A stretch of 64,000 bases of DNA from Nocardia terpenica (GCF_013186535.1 NZ_JABMCZ010000001.1:310001-374000); one strand, 5' to 3'; shown: positions 1 through 9,466, counted from the first letter of the stretch. Notes: a model not told the origin generated them from the letters alone. A program made the numbers and translations.

Positions 1-1222
1 CCAGATCGCCGAATTCCACGGCGGCACCGCCGCGTTCGGCCGCCGAGGCCGCCAGACCGGCCGAGCGGGCCGCCTCGGCCAGCTCCGGTAGCGCGTGAGA
101 TTCGCTGAGTCCCAACCGGATCGACCTGCGGAAACCGGTATCTATGGTCAGGCGGCGGGCGAAATCTGCTGCCGCGCAACCCGGTAGCACCACCAGCACC
201 CGATCGTGGTCGGTGTGCAGGAACAGGGGGTATCCGGCGCGCAGGGTCGCGTCGTCGATCGCCGCGCGCACCGCCGCGGCGGCCTCGGCCGAATCGCACT
301 CGGCCGCAAGCACACCGATCCGCCCCCGCGCGTCGGTGATCTGCGCGAGCTGCGCCCACGCCGGGGCCGGATCGGTCTGGGCCCCCAGCAGCAGCGCCAG
401 CGCCGTGCTGTTGAGCCGGTGCTGCGCCGCCCGCAGCCGCTCCGGTTTCTCGAAATCCAAGGCCAGCAACGAATTCGCGTGTCCGAGCAGAATCTGGTCG
501 ACATGGCCGAGCGGCGCCGGGCCGACCACCACCAGATCCCCGTAGGTGCGCGCGCCGACGCTGATGCGCTGATGGGTGAGCGATCGCCCGGACGGATCGG
601 TGCGCACGCCGCTGGCCACCTCCGGATCCGCCGCCAGCGCCGCCCGCACCGTGCGCAGCAGGTCCTCGCCCGGGGCCGTCGGGTGCGCGTCGGTGAGCTG
701 CCCGGCCGGGTCCAGCACCAGCACCGTCGCGCCCAGCGAGGTCGCCAGCTCCCGCACGATCGCCTGCGCGCCGGATCGCACCAGCGCCCGCGTCATTCGC
801 GGCTGCGCGCGCGAGGCCCGCAGCAGCGCGTCGTATTGGAGTTCGGCCACGCGCGCGGTCACCCGCTTGACGATGGCCGCGAACGGGGTCGGCAGCGGCA
901 CCTCGAACAGCGGAATCCCGATCTCGTCCGCGGTCGCCACCAGTTCGGGCGGGATCTCGGGGTGCGACAGGCCGGTGCCGAAACCCACCGCGGCGACGCC
1001 GCATTCGTCGAAGCCGCGCAGAAAGGCCCGACGCTCGGCCGAACTCGCGGGCAACCGCATGCCGGTGGTCAGCACCAGCTCACCGCCGGACAGCCAGCGA
1101 TACGGATTGTCCAGCTCGGTGGTGAGGACGAGATCGACGGTGCGGGCCACGCCGGTGCCGCCGCCGACGAGGCGGATCGCGAGATCGGGTTGGGACAATA
1201 CCCAGCTAACAGGAACGGACAT
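1..1222 (-). CDS. PucR-family transcriptional regulator (3' end cut by window edge)
   Basis: The minus-strand frame opens at ATG 1222 and stays open to the left edge. It begins MSVPVSWVLSQPDLAIRLVG, then TTELDNPYRWLSGGELVLTTG, the typical start of the PucR N-terminal (purine catabolism regulator-like) domain. A central part ending near RLGLSESHALPE resembles the GGDEF-like region of CdaR/PucR proteins. The C-terminal helix-turn-helix lies outside the window. Such proteins are DNA-binding activators of catabolic operons. It is divergent from the aldehyde dehydrogenase at 1339 with 116 bases between, so it is the likely regulator of the GABA/putrescine genes; that role is inferred from position. 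I translated this frame by hand. Confidence 0.8.
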   Translation of the reverse strand, partial: MSVPVSWVLSQPDLAIRLVGGGTGVARTVDLVLTTELDNPYRWLSGGELVLTTGMRLPASSAERRAFLRGFDECGVAAVGFGTGLSHPEIPPELVATADEIGIPLFEVPLPTPFAAIVKRVTARVAELQYDALLRASRAQPRMTRALVRSGAQAIVRELATSLGATVLVLDPAGQLTDAHPTAPGEDLLRTVRAALAADPEVASGVRTDPSGRSLTHQRISVGARTYGDLVVVGPAPLGHVDQILLGHANSLLALDFEKPERLRAAQHRLNSTALALLLGAQTDPAPAWAQLAQITDARGRIGVLAAECDSAEAAAAVRAAIDDATLRAGYPLFLHTDHDRVLVVLPGCAAADFARRLTIDTGFRRSIRLGLSESHALPELAEAARSAGLAASAAERGGAAVEFGDL

Positions 1223-1338
1223 CGAGTCGAGTGTACAAATCGTCGAAGCATCGGTGTGTAGCGCGCCATTTCGGCAGGCGCGCGGGGATGTGGCTCAGCG
1301 CACACTGGCGGTGAAATGTAACGCCCGACAGATGGACG
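1223..1338. promoter_or_regulatory. Divergent promoter region, PucR regulator / GABA operon
   Basis: These 116 bases separate two divergent starts, so they must hold both promoters and probably the regulator's binding site. The stretch around 1228-1260 is less GC-rich than its surroundings. I see no convincing -10/-35 pair or long palindrome. Confidence 0.4.
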
Positions 1339-2778
1339 GTGAACGCAGTGCCGAGTCCCGTACTCCAGAACTACATCGACGGCGAATTCGTGGCGTCGTC
1401 CGCCACCTCGACGATCGACCTGGTCAATCCGGTCGACGAGAGCGTGGTGGCGCAGGCGCCCGTTTCCGGGGCCGCCGATGTCGATGCCGCCATGGCCGCC
1501 GCCGAGCGGGCATTCCGGACCTGGGGGAGGACCACGCCGGGCAAACGCCAAGCCGCGTTGCTCGCGCTGGCCGATGCCATCGAGGCGCACAGCGACGAAC
1601 TGGTGGAGGCGCAGTGCCGCAACACCGGTCAGCCCAAGGCGATCATCGCCGCCGAGGAGGTGGCGGTCAGCGCCGATCAGGTCCGGTTCTTCGCGGGCGC
1701 GGCCCGGTTGCTGGAGGGCCGCGCGGCGGGTGAGTACATGGAGGGGTTCACCTCCTATGTGCGGCGCGAGCCGATCGGCGTGGTCGGCCAGGTGACGCCG
1801 TGGAACTACCCGCTCATGATGGCGATCTGGAAGATCGGGCCCGCGCTGGCGGCCGGTAACACCATCGTGCTCAAGCCCAGCGACACCACGCCGGAGAGCA
1901 CGCTGGTGCTGGCCCGGCTCACGAAAGGCATTCTGCCGGATGGGGTTTTCAATGTGGTGCTCGGCGACGCCGGCACCGGTGAACTGATCGTGAACCACGC
2001 GACCCCCGGCCTGGTGTCGATCACCGGCTCGGTGCGGGCCGGTATCGCGGTGGCGGGCGCGGCCGCGCAGCAGCTCAAGCGCACCCACCTCGAGCTCGGC
2101 GGCAAGGCCCCGGCCGTGGTGTTCGGCGATGTCGATATCGCCAAGGCCGCCAACGGGATTGCCGAGGCGGCGTTCTTCAACGCCGGGCAGGACTGCACCG
2201 CCGCCACCCGGGTGCTGGTGCACGAATCGGTGCGCGACCAGCTGGTGGATGCCCTGGTGCGCAAGGCCGAAACGGTCAAGCCGGGGCTGCCCGACGATCC
2301 GGACACCTTCTACGGCCCGCTCAACAATGTCAACCACTATGCCGCCGTGATGGGCAAGCTGGCCGCGCTGCCCGCGCACGCGAAGGTACTCACCGGCGGA
2401 AATCGGGTGGGGGACAAGGGTTTCTTCGTCGCGCCGACCGTCGTCGCCGATGTGCGCCAGGACGATCCGATCGTGCAGGAGGAGACCTTCGGCCCGGTGC
2501 TGACCGTGCAGTCGTTCCGCGACGAGGCCGAGGCGATCGAGCTGGCCAACGGCGTGCGCTACGGCCTGGCCGCCAGCGTCTGGACCCGCGATCACGGCAC
2601 GGTCGAAAGGCTCACCCGGGCACTGGATTTCGGCGCGGTATGGGTGAACTGTCACATCCCGCTGGTGGCGGAGATGCCGCACGGCGGATTCAAGTTCTCC
2701 GGGTACGGCAAGGATCTGTCGGCCTACAGCGTGGAGGAATACACGCGCGTCAAGCATGTGATGAGCACGCACGACTAG
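1339..2778 (+). CDS. NAD(P)-dependent aldehyde dehydrogenase, aminobutyraldehyde dehydrogenase type
   Basis: A 479-residue aldehyde dehydrogenase of normal length. The catalytic cysteine is Cys286 in NAGQDCTAATR and the general base is Glu252 in LELGGKAP. The cofactor-binding stretch VTPWNYPLMMAIWKIGPALAAGN is intact. The sequence is closest in style to gamma-aminobutyraldehyde dehydrogenases (PatD/Prr type), which turn 4-aminobutanal from putrescine into GABA. The neighbouring permease, GabT and GabD fit that role. The start is GTG 1339; a second in-frame GTG at 1348 is possible. Another omega-amino or betaine-type aldehyde cannot be excluded as substrate. Confidence 0.88.
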   Translation: MNAVPSPVLQNYIDGEFVASSATSTIDLVNPVDESVVAQAPVSGAADVDAAMAAAERAFRTWGRTTPGKRQAALLALADAIEAHSDELVEAQCRNTGQPKAIIAAEEVAVSADQVRFFAGAARLLEGRAAGEYMEGFTSYVRREPIGVVGQVTPWNYPLMMAIWKIGPALAAGNTIVLKPSDTTPESTLVLARLTKGILPDGVFNVVLGDAGTGELIVNHATPGLVSITGSVRAGIAVAGAAAQQLKRTHLELGGKAPAVVFGDVDIAKAANGIAEAAFFNAGQDCTAATRVLVHESVRDQLVDALVRKAETVKPGLPDDPDTFYGPLNNVNHYAAVMGKLAALPAHAKVLTGGNRVGDKGFFVAPTVVADVRQDDPIVQEETFGPVLTVQSFRDEAEAIELANGVRYGLAASVWTRDHGTVERLTRALDFGAVWVNCHIPLVAEMPHGGFKFSGYGKDLSAYSVEEYTRVKHVMSTHD

Positions 2779-2787
2779 GCCGCACGG

Positions 2788-4311
2788 GTGACGACGACGG
2801 TCGACGAACAGGGGTTCGTCGACAAGGGTTTGGCCGCGGGTAAGGTCGGCACGTTCGCCGGTGCGGTACTGGGGATTTCGACGGTCGCGCCCGGGTACAC
2901 GCTGACCGCGAGCATCGGGTTGATGGTGGCGGCGGTCGGGTTGAAGATGCCCGCCATCATTCTCGCCGGATTCGTGCCGATGTTCCTCACCGCGTACGCG
3001 TATCGGGAACTGAATTCCCGGATTCCGGACTGTGGGGCCTCGTTCACGTGGTCGGCCAAGGCATTCGGGCCGTACGTGGGGTGGATGTGCGGGTGGGGCA
3101 TGGTCATGGCGACCACGATCGTGCTGTCGAATCTGGCCTCGATCGGCGTGGAGTTCGCATATCTGTTCCTGGCCAAGGTGTTCGATCAACCCGGCCTCGC
3201 GGAACTGGCGGACAACAAGGCCGTGAACATCGTGAGCACGCTGGTGTTCATCGCCGTGGCGACGGCGGTATCCAGCCGCGGCATCACCACCAGTCAGCGG
3301 GTGCAGTACGTGCTGGTCGGGTTCCAGATGGTGGTGCTGATCGGCTTCGCGGTGACCGCGCTGATTCGCGTCGGGGCCGGAAACGCCCCGGCCGGACTGC
3401 ATTTCGAGCCGGGCTGGTTCAATCCGTTCACCGGGCTGACGCTGAGCGCGTTCGCGATCGGCGTCACCGGATCCATCTTCGCCTTCTGGGGCTGGGACAC
3501 CTGCCTGACCCTGGGGGAGGAGTCCAGGGATCCGAATCGGGTGCCGGGGCGGGCCGGGCTGCTGTGTGTGCTGTCGATCCTGCTCACCTATCTGCTCGTC
3601 GCGGTCGCGGTGATGATGTACGCCGGGACCGGGACCGACGGGCTGGGGCTGGGCAATGGGGCCAACGCCGCCAACGTTTTCGGGGCGCTCGCCGATCCGG
3701 TGCTCGGGTCGTGGGGCGGGCCGGTGTTGATGCTGGCGGTGCTGGCGTCGTCGGCGGCGAGCTTGCAGACGACCTTCCTGCCCGGGGCGCGCACCATGCT
3801 GGCGATGGGGGTGTACGGGGCGTTCCCGAAGCGGTTCGCCGAGGTGCATCCGCGGTTTCTGGTGCCGTCCTACAGCACGGTGGTCGCGGGCGTGGTGACC
3901 GGTGGCTTCTATACGGTCGTGACGCTGCTGTCGGAGCACACGCTGATGGATACCGTTGCGGCACTGGGCATCATGATCTGCTGGTACTACGGGATCACGG
4001 CGTTCGCGTGCGTGTGGTACTTCCGGCGGGAGCTGTTGTCGAGCGCTCGGAACCTGGTGTTCAAGGGGGTGTTCCCGCTGCTGGGCGGGGTCATGCTGCT
4101 GGCGGTGTTCGTGGTGTCGGTGCGGGAGAGCATGAATCCGGCCAACGGGTCGGGGGCGTCGATCGGCGGCATCGGGCTGGTGTTCTTCATGGGCTTCGGG
4201 ATGCTGGTGCTGGGGGCCGTGCTGATGCTGGTGATGTGCTGGCGTGCCCCGGAGTACTTCCGCGGCCGGATGCCGGAGCGGGCGGCGATGGTCGTGGCGG
4301 AGACCGGGTAG
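2788..4311 (+). CDS. APC-family amino acid/polyamine permease
   Basis: A 507-residue polytopic membrane protein with about 12 predicted hydrophobic segments. It begins with a short hydrophilic tail and then the first transmembrane helix, GTFAGAVLGISTVAPGYTLT, which carries the helix-breaking glycines of the amino acid-polyamine-organocation superfamily. It starts at GTG 2788, nine bases after the dehydrogenase stop, so it is in the same operon. The likely cargo is GABA, putrescine or a related amine, inferred from the flanking catabolic genes. The substrate cannot be read from sequence. Confidence 0.85.
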   Translation: MTTTVDEQGFVDKGLAAGKVGTFAGAVLGISTVAPGYTLTASIGLMVAAVGLKMPAIILAGFVPMFLTAYAYRELNSRIPDCGASFTWSAKAFGPYVGWMCGWGMVMATTIVLSNLASIGVEFAYLFLAKVFDQPGLAELADNKAVNIVSTLVFIAVATAVSSRGITTSQRVQYVLVGFQMVVLIGFAVTALIRVGAGNAPAGLHFEPGWFNPFTGLTLSAFAIGVTGSIFAFWGWDTCLTLGEESRDPNRVPGRAGLLCVLSILLTYLLVAVAVMMYAGTGTDGLGLGNGANAANVFGALADPVLGSWGGPVLMLAVLASSAASLQTTFLPGARTMLAMGVYGAFPKRFAEVHPRFLVPSYSTVVAGVVTGGFYTVVTLLSEHTLMDTVAALGIMICWYYGITAFACVWYFRRELLSSARNLVFKGVFPLLGGVMLLAVFVVSVRESMNPANGSGASIGGIGLVFFMGFGMLVLGAVLMLVMCWRAPEYFRGRMPERAAMVVAETG

Positions 4312-4435
4312 CCGGGTCGCGCACTGGACGAAATGTCGTGGCCGCCGGGTCCGCGATGGCCGGATCGGCGCTGGTCCGCGCGCTGTCGGCGGCGAAAACT
4401 ATGGGTAGCTGTTCAATTCGACGGGAGTATTTTCG

Positions 4436-5776
4436 ATGACCGAGATCGCCTACCGGTTGCCGCAGCGGCGGCAACTGGTCACCGCCCTGCCCGGGCCGCG
4501 TTCGCAGGCGCTGGCCGCGCGCCGGAAGGCGGCGGTGGCCGCGGGGGTGGGCTCGTCGGTACCGGTGTACGCGGCCGACGCGGACGGCGGCGTGATCGTC
4601 GATGTGGACGGCAATGCGCTGATCGACCTGGGGTCGGGCATCGCGGTGACCGGTGTCGGGGCATCGAATCCGGCGGTGGCGGCGGCGGTGGCCGAGCAGG
4701 CGGCACGCTTCACGCACACGTGCTTCATGGTCACCCCGTACGAGGGATACGTGCGGGTGGCCGAGGAGTTGGCGGCGCTGACGCCCGGTGCGCACGCCAA
4801 GCGCAGCGTGCTGTTCAACTCCGGTGCGGAGGCGGTGGAGAACGCCGTCAAGATCGCGCGGCTGGCCACCGGGCGCAGCGCGGTCGTCGCGTTCGACCAC
4901 GCCTATCACGGGCGCACCAATCTGACCATGGCGTTGACCGCGAAATCCATGCCGTACAAGGCGAATTTCGGTCCGTTCGCGCCGGAGATCTACCGGATGC
5001 CGATGTCGTATCCCTTCCGCGACGAACCGGGGCTGACCGGGGAACAGGCGGCGCGGCGGGCGATCTCGCGGATCGAGACGCAGCTCGGGGCGCAGACGGT
5101 GGCGGCGCTCGTGATCGAGCCGATTCAGGGTGAGGGCGGATTCGTCGTCCCCGCACCGGGATTCCTGGCGACGCTGTCGGAATGGGCTGCGGCGCAGGGG
5201 ATCGTCTTCATCGCCGACGAGGTGCAGACCGGATTCGCGCGCACCGGTGCGTGGTTCGCGTGCGAGCACGAGGGCGTGGTGCCCGACCTGATCACGCTGG
5301 CCAAGGGTATCGCCGGTGGCATGCCGCTGGCCGCGGTCACCGGCCGCGCCGACCTGCTCGACGCGGTCCATCCGGGCGGCCTCGGCGGCACCTACGGCAG
5401 CAACCCGGTCGCCTGCGCCGCCGCCCTGGCGACCATCGACCAGATGCGCGAGCTGGACCTGTGCGGGCGGGCGCGTGCCATCGAGGCCGCGGTCCTGCCC
5501 CGCCTGCGGGACCTGGCCGCGGAGACGGGCGTGATCGGCGATGTGCGCGGGCGGGGGGCGATGCTGGCGATCGAACTGGTGCGAGAGGGGGGTGAGCCGG
5601 ACGCGGATTTGGCCAAAGCGGTTGCCGCGGAGGCATTCTCGCGGGGTGTTGTGCTGCTGACGTGCGGGTCGTTCGGGAATGTGATTCGGCTGCTGCCGCC
5701 GTTGGTCATCGGGGATGACTTGCTGGCGGAGGGGATTGACGTGCTCGGGGAGTCGTTGCGGGCGGCTGTGGGGTGA
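4436..5776 (+). CDS. gabT: 4-aminobutyrate aminotransferase
   Basis: A 446-residue class III PLP-dependent aminotransferase that moves the GABA amino group to 2-oxoglutarate, giving succinate semialdehyde and glutamate. The cofactor lysine is Lys290 in LITLAKGIAGGMP. The PLP phosphate-binding stretch NSGAEAVENAVKIAR, the FDHAYHGRTNLT segment and the IADEVQTGFARTG motif are all present. Length matches the GabT family. A 124-base gap follows the permease. The last 60 codons are unusually rich in G-ending codons, and a hairpin repeat begins three bases after the stop. Confidence 0.93.
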   Translation: MTEIAYRLPQRRQLVTALPGPRSQALAARRKAAVAAGVGSSVPVYAADADGGVIVDVDGNALIDLGSGIAVTGVGASNPAVAAAVAEQAARFTHTCFMVTPYEGYVRVAEELAALTPGAHAKRSVLFNSGAEAVENAVKIARLATGRSAVVAFDHAYHGRTNLTMALTAKSMPYKANFGPFAPEIYRMPMSYPFRDEPGLTGEQAARRAISRIETQLGAQTVAALVIEPIQGEGGFVVPAPGFLATLSEWAAAQGIVFIADEVQTGFARTGAWFACEHEGVVPDLITLAKGIAGGMPLAAVTGRADLLDAVHPGGLGGTYGSNPVACAAALATIDQMRELDLCGRARAIEAAVLPRLRDLAAETGVIGDVRGRGAMLAIELVREGGEPDADLAKAVAAEAFSRGVVLLTCGSFGNVIRLLPPLVIGDDLLAEGIDVLGESLRAAVG

Positions 5777-5779
5777 GGG

Positions 5780-5806
5780 GATCCCGGCCAAAAGCATGCC
5801 GGGATC
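5780..5806 (+). repeat. Hairpin repeat copy 1 (forward)
   Basis: A 27-base element with outer bases GAT/ATC, arms CCCGGC and GCCGGG, and loop CAAAAGCAT. It is perfectly self-complementary outside the loop. It starts three bases after the gabT stop codon. Confidence 0.95.
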
Positions 5807-5855
5807 AAAGATGTCGGGCGTGCCGGGATGGAGATGTCGGGCGGCCAACCCCCCT
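5807..5855. repeat. Degenerate partial repeat between two inverted hairpins
   Basis: This stretch holds a degenerate right-half copy (GCGTGCCGGGATG near 5817-5830) between forward copy 1 and inverted copy 2. The whole 5780-5882 block is therefore a small composite element with inverted ends. Confidence 0.7.
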
Positions 5856-5882
5856 GATCCCGGCGTGCTTTTGGCCGGGATC
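5856..5882 (-). repeat. Hairpin repeat copy 2 (inverted)
   Basis: The same 27-base element in reverse orientation (loop read as GTGCTTTTG), with matching GAT/ATC outer pairs. It lies 32 bases before the gabD start, so it is in the 5' leader of gabD if gabT and gabD are co-transcribed. Confidence 0.95.
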
Positions 5883-5914
5883 TCCACGTGACCAGTGAAT
5901 TGGATTGAGGAGCA

Positions 5915-7375
5915 ATGATTATGGCCGATTGTGCCGAGGTACTGGGGCGGATTCCGACCAGGCTGTGGATCGGTGGGGAGCAGGCGGGCGCGAAGGGTGG
6001 GCGGACGTTCGAGGTGTGCGATCCGGCTACCGGGGCGGTGCTGGCCGAGGTGGCGGATGCGGGGGCCGAAGACGGGGAGCGGGCATTGGCCGCGGCCGCC
6101 GCGGCGCAGGCCGGGTGGGCGGCGACGCCTGCTCGGGAGCGGGCCGAAATACTGCGGCGGGCTTGGGAATTGGTGATGGCGCGGCGCGACGAGTTCGCGC
6201 TGGTGATGACCATGGAGATGGGTAAGCCGCTGGCGGAATCGCAGGGGGAGGTCACCTACGGCGGCGAGTTCCTGCGGTGGTTCGCCGAGGAGGCCGTGCG
6301 GATCAACGGGCGCTATACGCGGTCGCCGTCGGGGACCGGGCGGATCCTGGTGACCAAGCAGCCGGTGGGGCCGACGCTGGCCATCACGCCGTGGAACTTC
6401 CCGCTGGCCATGGGAACTCGCAAGATCGCGCCCGCCTTCGCCGCGGGCTGCACCATGGTGGTGAAGCCCGCCGCCGAGACACCGCTGACCATGCTGCTGC
6501 TCGGGCAGGTCTTCGCCGACGCCGGGTTGCCGCCGGGCGTGCTGTCCATCCTGCCGACCTCGCGCGCGGCCGAGCTGACCGATCCGATGTTCGCCGACGC
6601 GCGGCTGCGCAAGGTCACCTTCACCGGATCGACGGGTGTCGGGAAACTGCTTGTGGCACAGTCGGCCTCGCGGGTGCTGCGCACCTCCATGGAGCTCGGC
6701 GGCAATGCGCCGTTCGTGGTGTTCGACGACGCCGACCTCGATGCCGCCGTGGACGGCGCCATCCTGGCCAAGATGCGCAATATCGGCGAGGCGTGCACGG
6801 CGGCCAACCGATTCCACGTCGACAATGCCGTGCGCGCCGAGTTCACCGCCCGGCTGACCGACCGGATGAAGGCGCTGAAGATCGGCCCCGGCTACCTGGA
6901 GGGTTCCCAGGTCGGCCCGCTCATCAGCGAGAAGCAGCGCGCCACCGTCGCCGACCTGGTGGCCGACGCGGTCGCCAAGGGCGCGGTCGTCACCACCGGC
7001 GGCACCCCCCTGCTCGGCGAGGGCTACTTCTTCGAGCCGACCGTCCTCGCCGACGTCCCCGCCGACGCCCGAATCCTGCGCGAGGAGGTCTTCGGCCCCG
7101 TCGCCGCCATCACCGGCTTCGACGGCGAACAGGCAGGCATCGCCGCCGCCAACGACACCGAATACGGTTTGGCCGCATACATCTACACCACCAACCTGGA
7201 CCGCGCCCTCCGCGTCGCCGACTCCCTGGAATCCGGCATGGTAGGCATCAACCGCGGCATCATCTCCGACGTAGCCGCCCCCTTCGGCGGAGTCAAAGAA
7301 TCCGGCCTCGGCCGCGAAGCAGGCACCGAGGGCATAGCGGAGTACCTGGAAACGAAGTACATCGCCTTGCCCTAG
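5915..7375 (+). CDS. gabD: NAD(P)-dependent succinate-semialdehyde dehydrogenase
   Basis: A 486-residue aldehyde dehydrogenase. The catalytic cysteine is Cys294 in IGEACTAANRF and the base is Glu260 in MELGGNAPFVVF. Those two motifs and the end GREAGTEGIAEYLETKY are typical of GabD. It oxidises succinate semialdehyde from GabT to succinate for the TCA cycle. It starts at ATG 5915 just after the repeat block. Third-position usage drifts from G-rich at the 5' end to C-rich at the 3' end, which is odd but causes no frame break. Confidence 0.92.
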   Translation: MIMADCAEVLGRIPTRLWIGGEQAGAKGGRTFEVCDPATGAVLAEVADAGAEDGERALAAAAAAQAGWAATPARERAEILRRAWELVMARRDEFALVMTMEMGKPLAESQGEVTYGGEFLRWFAEEAVRINGRYTRSPSGTGRILVTKQPVGPTLAITPWNFPLAMGTRKIAPAFAAGCTMVVKPAAETPLTMLLLGQVFADAGLPPGVLSILPTSRAAELTDPMFADARLRKVTFTGSTGVGKLLVAQSASRVLRTSMELGGNAPFVVFDDADLDAAVDGAILAKMRNIGEACTAANRFHVDNAVRAEFTARLTDRMKALKIGPGYLEGSQVGPLISEKQRATVADLVADAVAKGAVVTTGGTPLLGEGYFFEPTVLADVPADARILREEVFGPVAAITGFDGEQAGIAAANDTEYGLAAYIYTTNLDRALRVADSLESGMVGINRGIISDVAAPFGGVKESGLGREAGTEGIAEYLETKYIALP

Positions 7376-7424
7376 CCGCCTCGAGCTATGTTTGACGACG
7401 AGCCGTCCGCAAGGAGTGATATCC

Positions 7425-8000
7425 GTGACTGTCGCCGCGATGCACCCACGCCCGGGCAATCTGCGGGCTGCGGCCGAGCAGATCGAACGTGCCACGGGCT
7501 TGCGTGTCGAGATATTGGGAGGCCATCTCGTGATGTCACCGACGCCGCGTGGCAAACACGCGGGGACGGTCAGGCGTTTGCGCAGGCAGATCGAGGCGGC
7601 CATACCGGCTGGCCTGGCGCCCTACGAGGTTTCGTCGGTAGCCATGCCTGGCGATGCGGACGACTACTGCACACCGGATCTCGTGATCCTTCCGGATTCC
7701 TGGGACCAGGACGACGAATGGCTGGCGGATCCGGGGGACGTCGAGCTGGCTGTCGAGGTGATCTCGAAGAGCGAGAAGGCAAAGGAAATAACCGATAAGA
7801 ACGGCTGGTACAGCGTGGCGGGTGTGCGCATGCTACTGGTCGTCGACCCGCGATTCGGGCGTTGGACCCTCTACACCCACCCCAGGGACGGTGTCTACCA
7901 CGGCCGCCTCGACGGTGACTACGGTGACCCGATTCCACTCCCCGAACCATTCGCCCTGAACCTCGACAGTGGTTGCCTGCCACGCTATGGCGATGGCTGA
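7425..8000 (+). CDS. Uma2-family (DUF820) putative restriction-endonuclease-like protein
   Basis: A 191-residue protein of the Uma2/DUF820 family, which has a PD-(D/E)XK nuclease-like fold and no settled cellular role. The family hallmarks YCTPDLVILPDSW and VELAVEVISKSEKAKEITDKNGWY supply the acidic residues and lysine of the nuclease core. I chose GTG 7425 because AAGGAG lies eight bases upstream; the frame is also open from a TTG at 7392. It stands alone after gabD on the same strand. Confidence 0.8.
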   Translation: MTVAAMHPRPGNLRAAAEQIERATGLRVEILGGHLVMSPTPRGKHAGTVRRLRRQIEAAIPAGLAPYEVSSVAMPGDADDYCTPDLVILPDSWDQDDEWLADPGDVELAVEVISKSEKAKEITDKNGWYSVAGVRMLLVVDPRFGRWTLYTHPRDGVYHGRLDGDYGDPIPLPEPFALNLDSGCLPRYGDG

Positions 8001-8087
8001 CGAATAAGGCTTCCTCCGCGTGGTTGTTGTCGGTGGGGGTGTGTACGGTCGGGGCCGGGGTAGCTACGCGGGGAAGGAGATTCGGGC

Positions 8088-8600
8088 GTGAGTGGTAGTG
8101 CCGATGTGTTGGTCGATGGGTATGAGCGGGTTCGGGAGGTGGTGCACGAGGCTGTCGACGGGCTCGATGAGCAGGGGCTGGCGTTTCGGGTGGACCCGGG
8201 GGCCAACTCCATTGCCTGGCTGGTGTGGCATTTGACGCGGGTGCAGGATGACCATATTGCCGAGGTGGCGGGGCTGGAGCAGGTGTGGACGGCGCGCGGG
8301 TGGTATGAGCGGTTCGCGCTGCCGATCGACCGGCGGGCGACCGGATACGGGGACAGCGCCGACGCGGTGGGCCTCGTGCGGGCGTCCGCCGAACTGCTGA
8401 CCGGCTATTACGACGCGGTGCACGAGCAGACGCTGCGGTACGTGCGGGACCTGCGCGACGAGGATCTGTCGCGCGTCGTCGACCGGCGTTATCGGCCGCC
8501 GGTCACGCTGGGTGTGCGGCTGGTGAGTGTCATCTCCGACGATCTCCAGCATGCCGGGCAGGCCGCGTATCTGCGCGGTGTCATTCTGCGGACGCAGTAG
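8088..8600 (+). CDS. DinB-like / DUF664 family protein
   Basis: A 170-residue protein with the four-helix DinB/DUF664 pattern. Metal-ligand histidines appear in SIAWLVWHLTRVQDDHIAEV and SDDLQHAGQAAYLRG. This superfamily includes mycothiol- and bacillithiol-dependent transferases, so a thiol-dependent detoxification role is possible but not shown. Start GTG 8088 is preceded by GGAAGGAG. It is eight bases from the following acetyltransferase and probably co-transcribed with it. Confidence 0.75.
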   Translation: MSGSADVLVDGYERVREVVHEAVDGLDEQGLAFRVDPGANSIAWLVWHLTRVQDDHIAEVAGLEQVWTARGWYERFALPIDRRATGYGDSADAVGLVRASAELLTGYYDAVHEQTLRYVRDLRDEDLSRVVDRRYRPPVTLGVRLVSVISDDLQHAGQAAYLRGVILRTQ

Positions 8601-8608
8601 GGGCAGAC

Positions 8609-9466
8609 GTGACGACGACCGAAGCGGATCGGCTGGTCGTCGCCGCGGCCACGGTCGAGGAATGGTCCTCGACCGTCACGGGCTGGGCGGCCGACGAGGG
8701 CTGGAATCCGGGCCATCATGATGTGCGCGCGTTCTTCGCGCAGGACCCGGCGGGCTTCTTCCTCGGGCGCCTCGACGGCGAACCGGTCAGCGCGGTGTCG
8801 GTCGTCACCTACGGTCCCGACTACGCGTTCCTCGGTTTCTACCTGGTGCGGCCGGAGCTGCGCGGGCGCGGGCTCGGGCTGGCCACCTGGCGTGCCGGGC
8901 TGCGGCACGCGGGGAACCGCACGGTCGGGCTGGACGGCGTGCCCGCCCAGCAACACAACTATCGCGCAAGCGGTTTCGAGCTGGCCTACCACTCCGCCCG
9001 CTACCGGGGCATACCCCGGCTGCCGCCGCCCGACGGCACGGTCCGGCCGCTGACCCCGGCCGACGATCTCACCGCCGTGCACGCCTACGACAGCGCCTGC
9101 CTGCCCGCCGACCGTCCCGCATTCCTGACCGCATGGCTCGCCGGACCCGGCCACCACACGGTCGGGCGCATTGTCGACGGCACCCTCACCGGCTACGCCG
9201 TCGTCCGCCCCGCCCGCGACTCGGCCCGGGTGGGACCGCTGTTCGCCGACACCCCCGAGGACGCCACCCACCTGCTGTCCGCCCTCGCCGCGCAGGCGGG
9301 CGGCCCGCTGGCCATCGACGTCCCGCTCTACAACGAGGGCGCCGTCCGGCTGGTCGAGCAGGCCGGTCTGCGTCCCGGCTTCGAGACCGCCCGCATGTAC
9401 ACCGGCCCCGTGCGCGATTACGCCCGCCATCGCGTCTACGGCGCCACGACGCTCGAATTGGGTTGA
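8609..9466 (+). CDS. GNAT-family N-acetyltransferase (YitH-like, two-part)
   Basis: A 285-residue protein. The N-terminal half is a GNAT acetyltransferase with the acetyl-CoA loop in VRPELRGRGLGLATWR. The C-terminal half (from about residue 150) resembles the extra GNAT-like domain of YitH-type proteins, with IDVPLYNEGAVRLVEQAGL. The substrate is unknown. The GTG start at 8609 follows the DinB-like gene by eight bases. Confidence 0.78.
   Translation: MTTTEADRLVVAAATVEEWSSTVTGWAADEGWNPGHHDVRAFFAQDPAGFFLGRLDGEPVSAVSVVTYGPDYAFLGFYLVRPELRGRGLGLATWRAGLRHAGNRTVGLDGVPAQQHNYRASGFELAYHSARYRGIPRLPPPDGTVRPLTPADDLTAVHAYDSACLPADRPAFLTAWLAGPGHHTVGRIVDGTLTGYAVVRPARDSARVGPLFADTPEDATHLLSALAAQAGGPLAIDVPLYNEGAVRLVEQAGLRPGFETARMYTGPVRDYARHRVYGATTLELG

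Noticed and set aside
206..1261. Plus-strand open frames over the PucR-type gene
   Set aside because: They are Arg/Gln-rich shadows of the minus-strand regulator, whose translation matches the PucR N-terminal domain.
5780..5882. Insertion sequence bounded by inverted repeats
   Set aside because: The block is about 100 bases with no transposase. The inverted ends are themselves hairpins found singly elsewhere.
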